From contig JANQOR010000015.1 of assembly GCA_028285685.1 (NCBI GenBank), forward strand, positions 1-55,432: a stretch of 55,432 nt of DNA. Reading direction: 5' to 3'. Each line of letters begins with the position of its first letter. Within the stretch, counting starts at the first letter, position 1. The position numbers and the translations under genes were made by a program. The notes below the pieces were generated by a model. It was not told where the DNA came from, searched no databases, and worked only from the letters and a program-made list of their open reading frames with translations. The DNA is from Cyclobacteriaceae bacterium. Lineage in GTDB: Bacteria > Bacteroidota > Bacteroidia > Cytophagales > Cyclobacteriaceae. Positions 26,343 through 33,844 of this stretch are shown one piece after another.

Positions 26343-28231
26343 TGTGTGGATTAGCTGGTGTTTATAACTTATCTGGGAAAGCAGTCGATCAAAATTTGCT
26401 TGAAAAAATGGCTCAGAGCATTGAGCATAGAGGACCAGACGGTGAAGGTGTTTTTGCTGAAGGAAGTATTGGCTTAGTGCATCAAAGACTGGCAATCCTG
26501 GATACGTCCGATTTAGGAAGACAGCCGATGATTTCCAAAGATGGCAGATGGGTGGTTGTATTTAATGGCTGCATTTACAATTTTAGAGAAATACGAAAGG
26601 AGCTGACCAGTAAAGGGCATCATTTTGTGTCAAATTCGGATACCGAAGTTATCGTCGAAGGACTGAGTGAATTTGGACCAGCGGTGTTTGAATCTTTCAA
26701 TGGCATGTTTGCCATTGCTGCCTGGGATACCAAACAAAAGACATTGTATCTGAGTAGAGATAGATATGGTGTTAAGCCGCTCTACTATTGGTTTAATGGT
26801 AAGACCCTTGTCTTTTCTTCCGAAATAAAAGGTATCATCGCTCATCCAGATTTTTCCGTTTCATTGGATTCTGGGGCTCTGAATGAATACTTTACTTTTC
26901 AAAACCTGTTTACCTACAGAACACTATTCAAAGGTGTCACGATGCTGCCTCCGGCAAATACGGTGAAGGTTGATCAAACTACCAATTTGGTTAAGCATCG
27001 ATCCTGGTGGGATTATAATTTCAGCCAGCCAGACGAAACTCTTTCCTTTGAAGATGCTAAGTCAGAAACTCTCCGGTTGTTTGAACAAGCAGTCCAGCGT
27101 CAAATGATTTCGGATGTGCCAATCGGAACCTACCTATCAGGAGGCATGGATTCAGGTTCCGTCACGGCTATTGCTTCTCGTCATGTTGATCGGATCTCAA
27201 CATTTACATGTGGCTTTGATATGAGTGAGGTCACAGGCGTGGAGGTCAACTATGATGAAAGGAAGGATGCTGAGTTGATGGCTAACTATTTCAAGACACA
27301 GCATTTCGAAAGGGTCATGAACGCTGGCGACATTCGATGGTCTTTGCCGAGGGTGGTTTATCATTTGGAAGACCTTCGTGTTGGTATGTCATATCCTGGC
27401 TACTACATTGCAGGACTAGCCTCAAAATTTGTAAAGGTGTGTTTGCAGGGAGCAGGCGGAGATGAGCTGTTTGGCGGCTACCCCTGGAGATACTACCGGG
27501 TATTTGATTCCATTTCGCAGCAAGATTTCTTTGAGCAGTACTATTCATTCTGGCAAAGGCTTGTACCTGATCAAGATAAAGCAGCATTATTTAACGACTC
27601 TATCAGAAGTGAAATCAATGTTGACGAGCCAAGGAACATCTTTGAGCGAGTTTTTACATTTAACGACAGTCTCAACTATAATAGCCCTGAAGATCACATT
27701 CAGAATTCACTATACTTTGAGATAAAGACGTTCTTAAACGGACTACTAATTGTTGGAGATAAGTTGTCGATGGCACACGGTCTTGAAGAGCGTTTCCCCT
27801 TTCTGGATAACGATCTTGTCGAATTTGCACAAAAGGTTCCGGTAAAGCACAAGTTGGGCAATCTGGATAGTGAGATAAGGATGATCGATGAAAATATGGA
27901 AAGAAAGAAATCAAGATACCGGGAATTCGATGACGGCAAGAATGTGCTAAGAAAGTCCATGGAGGAGTTAATACCAGCGCGCATTGTCAATAGAAAAAAA
28001 CAGGGATTTTCCGCCCCTGACGAAAGCTGGTACAGGGGAGAAAATGCTTCTTATGTGAAAGAGTTACTATTGAATAAAAAAACTGTATCTTCAGAATTCA
28101 TTAACCCAAACTATGTTAAAAAAATAGTCAATGAGCATATGAATGACAGAGTCAATCATAGGTTGGCAATCTGGTCTTTCATGTGCTTTGAGTGGTGGTG
28201 CCGGGTTTTTCTGAACGGCGAAGATGTTTAA
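26342..28231 (+). CDS. asparagine synthase (glutamine-hydrolysing)-like amidotransferase
   Basis: AsnB-family protein of 629 residues: an N-terminal Ntn glutaminase with nucleophile Cys2 (MCGLAGVY) and a C-terminal ATP pyrophosphatase domain with the P-loop YLSGGMDSGS at 264-273. In surface-glycan loci such proteins (for example WbpS) are thought to amidate uronic acids rather than make asparagine. Embedded between a sugar aminotransferase and a formyltransferase, a sugar-amidation role fits better. Odd: the block normally reading FNGEIYN is FNGCIYN (75-80), replacing a Glu that in E. coli AsnB helps bind the glutamine. Confidence 0.87.
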   Translation: MCGLAGVYNLSGKAVDQNLLEKMAQSIEHRGPDGEGVFAEGSIGLVHQRLAILDTSDLGRQPMISKDGRWVVVFNGCIYNFREIRKELTSKGHHFVSNSDTEVIVEGLSEFGPAVFESFNGMFAIAAWDTKQKTLYLSRDRYGVKPLYYWFNGKTLVFSSEIKGIIAHPDFSVSLDSGALNEYFTFQNLFTYRTLFKGVTMLPPANTVKVDQTTNLVKHRSWWDYNFSQPDETLSFEDAKSETLRLFEQAVQRQMISDVPIGTYLSGGMDSGSVTAIASRHVDRISTFTCGFDMSEVTGVEVNYDERKDAELMANYFKTQHFERVMNAGDIRWSLPRVVYHLEDLRVGMSYPGYYIAGLASKFVKVCLQGAGGDELFGGYPWRYYRVFDSISQQDFFEQYYSFWQRLVPDQDKAALFNDSIRSEINVDEPRNIFERVFTFNDSLNYNSPEDHIQNSLYFEIKTFLNGLLIVGDKLSMAHGLEERFPFLDNDLVEFAQKVPVKHKLGNLDSEIRMIDENMERKKSRYREFDDGKNVLRKSMEELIPARIVNRKKQGFSAPDESWYRGENASYVKELLLNKKTVSSEFINPNYVKKIVNEHMNDRVNHRLAIWSFMCFEWWCRVFLNGEDV

Positions 28232-28236
28232 ACTTC

Positions 28237-29022
28237 ATGAAAGGTATTTTTTTAGGGTGTACCACGTTTAGTGAGGAATTGTTAAAAAGGATCATTGAAG
28301 TTGATGCTTTCGAAATACAGGCAATCTTTTCTATACCTAAAGCTTTCAAAATATCGTACAGCGAAGAGGAGATAGTAAATTCCATGTACGCTGATTTGAA
28401 GCCGTACGCTGATGAGCTGAATGTTCCATTTGTTGAAATTAACTCAGAGGAAGGTCGTCGACTGAAGGATCATGTTCCTTTAATCCGAGAGCTAAGCCCG
28501 GATGTGATGTTGGTGTTGGGATGGTATTATATGGTCCCCGCCGAGGTTAGAGAATTGGCGAAGTCCGGCGCATGGGGAATTCACGCCTCGTTACTTCCAA
28601 AATATGCTGGTGGCGCTCCGCTAGTTTGGGCAATGATTGAAGGTGAGACAGAAACCGGAGTTACCCTTTTTAAACTTGACGATGGTATCGACGATGGTGA
28701 CATAATTGACCAAAAGAAATTTACAATTGATGATGATGACACTATCTCCGAAGTTTATGACAAGGCTATTCTGGCATCTAAGGAAATACTTGCAGACGCA
28801 CTAAATACTTATCCTAATATCAACTTCTCTCCTCAGGACAAAAGTGGGGTGAAGGTTTGGCCCCAAAGATCTCCCGAAGATGGAAGGATCGACTGGAATT
28901 GGGATTCGAAGAGAATAAGGAATTTCATAAGAGCTCAAACCAGACCGTATCCGGGCGCCTGGACAGAAATCAATGGTAAAAAGGTAACGATTTGGGACGC
29001 AGATATTAGTCAAGAACAATGA
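28237..29022 (+). CDS. formyltransferase family protein (Fmt/ArnA-N-like)
   Basis: A 261-residue formyltransferase-like protein with both the N-terminal catalytic fold and a short C-terminal Fmt-type domain (VKVWPQRSPEDGRIDW onward). GIHASLLPKYAGGAPLVWAM is at 114-133 and DDGIDDGDII at 148-157. The His (H116) and Asp (D152) of the usual Asn-His-Asp set are kept, but the Asn position is Gly114. The chosen start is ATG at 28237, five bases after the AsnB stop; an upstream GTG at 28192 would overlap asnB by 40 bases with no conserved sequence gained. Likely formylates an amino sugar; not the housekeeping tRNA enzyme, judging by context. Confidence 0.82.
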   Translation: MKGIFLGCTTFSEELLKRIIEVDAFEIQAIFSIPKAFKISYSEEEIVNSMYADLKPYADELNVPFVEINSEEGRRLKDHVPLIRELSPDVMLVLGWYYMVPAEVRELAKSGAWGIHASLLPKYAGGAPLVWAMIEGETETGVTLFKLDDGIDDGDIIDQKKFTIDDDDTISEVYDKAILASKEILADALNTYPNINFSPQDKSGVKVWPQRSPEDGRIDWNWDSKRIRNFIRAQTRPYPGAWTEINGKKVTIWDADISQEQ

Positions 29023-29741
29023 TAGCCATAACAGTAGACATCGATTGGGCGGCGGAAGAAGTCATTCAAGATATGCTTCAGTTTTTTGAGAAAGAGCAGG
29101 TAAAATGCACGCTGTTTTGTACTCATGAGTCTGAGGTAATTAAGTCATGTTCTCGAGATTTGTTCGAACTGGCTATTCATCCTAATTTCAATTTTCTGTT
29201 GAATGGAGAAAACTCAAAAAGTATTGAACAGATCATTGATGAACTAAAGAGTTGGTATCCGGAAGCCAAAGGAATAAGGTCACACAGCTTGACCCAAAAC
29301 ACCTTTTTGCTTGATTTTTTCCAAAAAAAAGGCTTCATATATGAAGCGAACCATTTTCTTCCCTACCGCAAGAACATTCAACCATTTTACCTATGGAATT
29401 CATTATTTAGAATTCCATTCGTTTGGGAAGATGATTTTCATTTTATGTATGATCATTCGTACAATGATTTAAGGATAGATATAGAGGGGACTGGTTTGAA
29501 GGTCTTTAATTTTCATCCTATACACTTTTTTCTTAATACCAGTTGTGAAGATGACTATGTCAAAGCAAAGAAATACTACCACGACGCTGCTAAACTTAGG
29601 CAGTTGCGCAATTCTAGCAGAGCTGGAGTTAGCGATGCACTTAAGAACCTTATTTCTCAAATCAAAAGACTTGAGATGGAGAGTTACAAAATGATAGAGG
29701 TTTACAATCATTATGCAAATGAAGAAGATAAACCCAGCTAA
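29019..29741 (+). CDS. WbmS-like polysaccharide deacetylase family protein
   Basis: A 240-residue protein of the WbmS-like deacetylase group. AITVDIDWAAEEVI (3-16) supplies the metal/catalytic Asp pair, TLFCTHES (31-38) and the ELAIHPNFNF block (50-59, His54) match the pattern, followed by GIRSHSL and a VWEDDFHF segment. CE4-like enzymes remove acetyl groups from sugars, and WbmS is named from the Bordetella O-antigen locus. Overlaps the formyltransferase by four bases. A formyl/acetyl exchange at one amino group would need exactly this pair, but that is speculation. Confidence 0.78.
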   Translation: MIAITVDIDWAAEEVIQDMLQFFEKEQVKCTLFCTHESEVIKSCSRDLFELAIHPNFNFLLNGENSKSIEQIIDELKSWYPEAKGIRSHSLTQNTFLLDFFQKKGFIYEANHFLPYRKNIQPFYLWNSLFRIPFVWEDDFHFMYDHSYNDLRIDIEGTGLKVFNFHPIHFFLNTSCEDDYVKAKKYYHDAAKLRQLRNSSRAGVSDALKNLISQIKRLEMESYKMIEVYNHYANEEDKPS

Positions 29742-30492
29742 TCAAGATCTCGACTTGTTGGCTTCCAAGTATCTAATTGAAAGAGATAGAGAGTTCTTCA
29801 ATCGAGTTTGGAGCACACCTGCTCAGGTTTATGAAGATCGCTTAAGGGCGTTGGGAATGACTGGACTGGAAAGTGTTCTCGATGCGGGGTCTGGATTTGG
29901 CCAATGGTCTGTTGCCTTATCTAAGCTCAATCAACGAGTGAATGCCATTGAGCTTGATCCAACACGAGTACAGGTATTAAGTGAAATGGTGCAAATCATT
30001 GATTTAGACAACATTAGTGTGGAGCAAGGCTCAATGGAAGAATTACCTTATAGAGACGAGTCTTTTGATGCAGTTTTTTCATACAGTGTCATCTATTTTA
30101 CCGACTACAGAGTGAGTCTCAGGGAAGTCCACAGGGTCCTAAGGCCCAAGGGAAAAATTTATTTGAATTGCAATTCAATTGGTTGGTATGTGTACAATCT
30201 TGTGGAGGGACATAATTCCAGTATCAGTTTCGATTCTTCTAAAATGGCAAAACAAGCATTAGAAGATAGTCTAGCGTTCTACAACTACGGCGAGAGTCCT
30301 AAGGGCAATCAGATTGCCATACCAAGTAAGTTCTTGGTAAGCGAGTTAGAGAAACTGGGTTTTGAAAATATACAGGTAGGTGCTGATGGCCTAATTACAT
30401 TGGATAATGACATTGCAATTGAGAGTTTTTATCCCGCGGACTACTTTGGCTTGGAAGGAGTATATGAGGTTTTTGCTACAAAAAATGGATGA
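29713..30492 (+). CDS. class I SAM-dependent methyltransferase
   Basis: A 259-residue Methyltransf_11/25-type protein with motif I SVLDAGSGFGQWSVALS at 54-70, IELDPTRVQVL on strand 2 and SFDAVFSYSVIYF (post I). An ATG at 29713 overlaps the deacetylase by 29 bases; a second ATG at 29719 is equally possible. It ends directly at the next gene's ATG. The acceptor is unknown, presumably a sugar of the same glycan. Confidence 0.84.
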   Translation: MQMKKINPANQDLDLLASKYLIERDREFFNRVWSTPAQVYEDRLRALGMTGLESVLDAGSGFGQWSVALSKLNQRVNAIELDPTRVQVLSEMVQIIDLDNISVEQGSMEELPYRDESFDAVFSYSVIYFTDYRVSLREVHRVLRPKGKIYLNCNSIGWYVYNLVEGHNSSISFDSSKMAKQALEDSLAFYNYGESPKGNQIAIPSKFLVSELEKLGFENIQVGADGLITLDNDIAIESFYPADYFGLEGVYEVFATKNG

Positions 30493-31296
30493 ATGAGTGT
30501 GTCTGCATTTTTTATAATAGGATGTCCAAGAAGCGGAACAACGGCTCTAACCAACTTTTTACAGCTGAGTAACAATTGCAAAGTTTCTGTTGAGATCGAG
30601 CCGAAGTTATGCATCGAAAGTAGAGAGATGTACGAGGGTCGTCTTTCCGATCCCGGAAAAACTCTTTTGGATGCCAGGCAAAAACTGATTGCGGAGGTAA
30701 ATGAGAAAGGTCTTTTGTTTGGAGACAAAAATCCAAATTACCTTCCGTTCTTGACTACCATGGAGCGTTTGTGGCAACCAAAATATGTGTTTGTTGTTAG
30801 GGATGGTCGCGAGGTAGTTCGTTCAATGATGGACTGGCACCAACTTAGTCGAGGGAGTTTTTTTGATCAAAGTGAAGATTCTTCAATTTCAAAGAAAACC
30901 AGGTTAGATGATTGGTGGGATTATAGCAGGATACGACCAAGAGAGGAAATGCTACCTTTTGAATGGTTGGCTTTGAGTCGTTTTGAAAAAATGGCATGGT
31001 ACTGGAATAAATTCAATCAGTTAATGATTAAATCGATCAACAAGATTGATCCGGCAAGAACCTACCTGGTCAATTTAAGCGAGACCAATCACCCCTGGGA
31101 TCGACTCGTAGACTTCTTGTCCTTGGAGTTTGAGGATATTTCAGTAGCTACTCAAGTCATGACTAAAAAAGTAAACTCCGTTAAGGACCGATTCAACGTT
31201 GACAATGTTTTTCCCGAATGGACTGAGTGGGATACTGATCTTACCGAATCCTTTGATCGCCAGGCATCTCCAATGATGAATTATTTAAAGTTTTGA
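30493..31296 (+). CDS. sulfotransferase family protein
   Basis: Third sulfotransferase of the locus, 267 residues. The phosphosulfate loop is FFIIGCPRSGTTALTNFL at 6-23, GDKNPNYLP follows near 76-84, and the RDGREVVRSMMDWH block at about 107-120 is the 3'-phosphate site. It abuts the methyltransferase with no gap. As with the other two, the acceptor is not evident; three copies with low mutual similarity suggest three different sulfation sites or acceptors. Confidence 0.85.
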   Translation: MSVSAFFIIGCPRSGTTALTNFLQLSNNCKVSVEIEPKLCIESREMYEGRLSDPGKTLLDARQKLIAEVNEKGLLFGDKNPNYLPFLTTMERLWQPKYVFVVRDGREVVRSMMDWHQLSRGSFFDQSEDSSISKKTRLDDWWDYSRIRPREEMLPFEWLALSRFEKMAWYWNKFNQLMIKSINKIDPARTYLVNLSETNHPWDRLVDFLSLEFEDISVATQVMTKKVNSVKDRFNVDNVFPEWTEWDTDLTESFDRQASPMMNYLKF

Positions 31297-31300
31297 ATTA

Positions 31301-32548
31301 ATGTCAAAGGTATTTATTGGACTAACGGATGTTGCTTCCTGTATAGATGATTTTAAGGTAGGATTTGACCGCATTGGCATTGATACACTTAGTGTAGCAG
31401 TGCACAACAGAAAGAATCCCATCATTAGAACAAAGGCTGATTATATTATTGATTTAAGTTTTTTCAGCAAATTTGATAACGTACTAACTAGGTTTTTTCG
31501 GGCAGTTTACCTGAAAATATATCTGCGGTATTTATGGAGAAAAGCAACTAAGGAGTGCGATATCTTCTTGTTCATTTGGTCCACATTCAAGTACGACTTT
31601 TCTGATGTCAAGGTACTTAGAGAAAAAGGAAAACATGTGGTTTTCTATCACGTGGGCACAGATATTAGATGGACACCAGCAATGAGTCAGGATTTTCTTT
31701 CAAAAGGAGTAGATCCTTATGAATACGCACCTGAGGGAAATCCCAAACGATCGCTGGTTCAGAAACTACAGCGTTTGAGGACTTCAGAAAAATACGCAAG
31801 CCTTATCTATACAATTCCAGGCGCTGCACAACTTTCACTTAGACCATATAAGTACTATCATGTCCCGATTAATCTTCAAACCATCAGGGAGAACGCTTCA
31901 CAGCGTAAGAAGCCGCTCGTTGTACACTCCCCTTCTAAGAGCGCTTTGAAGGGCACTAAGTATGTAACTGCTGCTGTTGAAGAATTAAGGGAGGAGGGAT
32001 TTGATTTTGATTTCAGATTAATGGAAAAATTGCCGTATGAGCAGGCACTGGAACTTTATGAAGACGCCGATATCTTAATTGGACAAATGTTCTCTCCTCA
32101 AGGTGGAAAACAGGAGCGAGAGGCGTTAGCAGCAGGTTGTGTCGTACTTTCGTCATTCAAGAAGGAATACATTTTTAGTAAGGAAAAATTTAACACGGAA
32201 GATGATGACAATTGGGTTACTAAGTGCCCGATTGTTGACGTCAGGCCTGATAGCCTGGCTGATGTCCTTCGAAAAATTGTACCTGATGTGGAATTGAGAG
32301 AGAAGATTGCCAGGAAGGGAAGACCATACGTCGAAGAGTACCACAAGGCTGAAGCCATAACAAAAGATATTATGGAGTCCATCCATGGAAGGTCAAGAAC
32401 GTATGACATTGTTCCTACTTTTTTCCAACAAGAGTATGAACCAGAACAGGATTTAGTGCATATCTTCAATCAATTCACTCAATTTGTTAGTGAGTGCAAC
32501 TGGTATCAAAATGAAGCTGCTTTGGATAGAAAAGGGCTCACTTTTTAG
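31301..32548 (+). CDS. glycosyltransferase (GT-B fold)
   Basis: A 415-residue protein with a GT-B-like second domain: KPLVVHSPSKSALKGTKYV, FDFRLMEKLPYEQALELYEDADILIGQ and QEREALAAGCVVLSS (about 266-280), where the Glu/Ala block is the usual sugar-nucleotide motif. The N-terminal domain is divergent. It is the last gene of the glycan locus, four bases after the sulfotransferase, and is followed by a rho-independent terminator. Confidence 0.75.
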   Translation: MSKVFIGLTDVASCIDDFKVGFDRIGIDTLSVAVHNRKNPIIRTKADYIIDLSFFSKFDNVLTRFFRAVYLKIYLRYLWRKATKECDIFLFIWSTFKYDFSDVKVLREKGKHVVFYHVGTDIRWTPAMSQDFLSKGVDPYEYAPEGNPKRSLVQKLQRLRTSEKYASLIYTIPGAAQLSLRPYKYYHVPINLQTIRENASQRKKPLVVHSPSKSALKGTKYVTAAVEELREEGFDFDFRLMEKLPYEQALELYEDADILIGQMFSPQGGKQEREALAAGCVVLSSFKKEYIFSKEKFNTEDDDNWVTKCPIVDVRPDSLADVLRKIVPDVELREKIARKGRPYVEEYHKAEAITKDIMESIHGRSRTYDIVPTFFQQEYEPEQDLVHIFNQFTQFVSECNWYQNEAALDRKGLTF

Positions 32549-32588
32549 TTTATCTTGAAAGTCAATGACTTCAACACAGCATGACAGT

Positions 32589-32607
32589 AACCCCAAACGG
32601 GGTTTTT
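32589..32607 (+). terminator. rho-independent terminator closing the glycan locus
   Basis: A six-base-pair stem AACCCC/GGGGTT with an AAAC loop runs directly into a T tract on the + strand. It lies 40 bases past the stop of the last glycosyltransferase gene, and the + strand hydrolase gene begins about 40 bases further on. It marks the likely end of the polysaccharide transcript. Confidence 0.7.
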
Positions 32608-32647
32608 ATGTCTTGGTAATTAATGTTTCTGATTCAACCTTTGCAGG

Positions 32648-33739
32648 ATGGGTTTGAATCGACTTGGGAGAATTTTTGTGTTTTTGATTTTGCTTGCAGG
32701 ATCATTCATTTGGGGCCTTGCGACAATCCAGTACAAAATTGTTCCATATAAGCAAATCTTATACTTACTCGATGTTTTCAAATCCGAAGACGATTCTAAT
32801 CAGTCCCCATCTGTTCTGGACCAGCATTTTGTTGCAAAACTCTCGACTCGGGATTCATTAAAATACCCCCCAATTAAAAAATTGGAGGAACTGTATAGCA
32901 GAATAGATAACTATCGACTTGACATTGATGCTTTGGCTGATTCATTTGATAGGATTGAGGTGAGAGGATTTAATGTAAGTCAACACGTGCTCGCTGTAAC
33001 CTATCAGCTTGATGAGAAAATAGATACTGCCTTTGCCTACCTCAATCCATCTTCAATAAAAAAGAATAAGGAGGTAGGAATATTAATTATTCCAGGTTCA
33101 GGAACCAATCAGAGCTCCGCTATCTACTATGATATTGGAAATAACTACCAAAAGTCGATTGACAATCTGGTTAAGGAATATGGAGATGCAATTATTTTGG
33201 TTAAGCCAAATGAAGACTTTTTAGCAATTCATAATGGAAAGAATAAGATCAGTGAGGTCTCGTATGTCAATTACTTGTTGAACGTAGGAAGTTCGTATTC
33301 TTACTATTACTTAGTTCAGAGTATGGCCATAATGAAGTATATCAAGTCCAACTACGATCAATCTGTGGTATGTGGGCTTTCACAAGGAGGGGTGGCTGCA
33401 TTGCTCAACGCTTTGCAAAGCAGTCCGGATAAAGCTGTTATTGCATCTGGCTTTTCGACGCTCAAGGATTTTCCATATAGAAGTGGACTTGATCAGATAG
33501 TAATACCTGATCACAAATCGATTTACAATTCCAGGGATATTAAAGAAATGATTAGAAACTCTAGTACACAGTTTTTATTTACGTGGGGTTTGGAGGAGAA
33601 AACCATTCATGGGAGTGATGCCAAGCAAATGATTAGCGCGAAACTATTTGCCGGCTTGTCGAATGTAGTGACTTTTTCTCATCCTGGAGGGCACAGCTAT
33701 TTCGAGCCTGCAATCGTTGATTTTATAGGATCCGAGTGA
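32648..33739 (+). CDS. exported alpha/beta-hydrolase-like protein
   Basis: A 363-residue protein with an N-terminal hydrophobic segment (about 8-25) that could be a signal anchor. The core looks like an alpha/beta hydrolase: VGILIIPGSGTNQSS (oxyanion region, near 144-158), VVCGLSQGGVAALLNAL with nucleophile-elbow GLSQGG (near 240), and a late HPGGHSYFEPAIVDFI region supplying a plausible catalytic His. No specific family is recognised. It lies beyond the terminator of the glycan locus, so it may be transcribed separately; a carbohydrate-esterase role is only a guess. Confidence 0.65.
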   Translation: MGLNRLGRIFVFLILLAGSFIWGLATIQYKIVPYKQILYLLDVFKSEDDSNQSPSVLDQHFVAKLSTRDSLKYPPIKKLEELYSRIDNYRLDIDALADSFDRIEVRGFNVSQHVLAVTYQLDEKIDTAFAYLNPSSIKKNKEVGILIIPGSGTNQSSAIYYDIGNNYQKSIDNLVKEYGDAIILVKPNEDFLAIHNGKNKISEVSYVNYLLNVGSSYSYYYLVQSMAIMKYIKSNYDQSVVCGLSQGGVAALLNALQSSPDKAVIASGFSTLKDFPYRSGLDQIVIPDHKSIYNSRDIKEMIRNSSTQFLFTWGLEEKTIHGSDAKQMISAKLFAGLSNVVTFSHPGGHSYFEPAIVDFIGSE

Positions 33740-33844
33740 ATTTTGATCGTTTATAAAAATGGATTCGTCTATTTATTTCTTTGAATAATTCAATTGTTGT
33801 GGAAATAGACTAGAATTAATGTTTTTTTAGGTCTGTAGGCACTC

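Noticed and set aside
28192-28236. Upstream GTG start for the second formyltransferase
   Set aside because: It would overlap asnB by 40 bases, and the added residues have no similarity to the family, which begins MKGIFLG.
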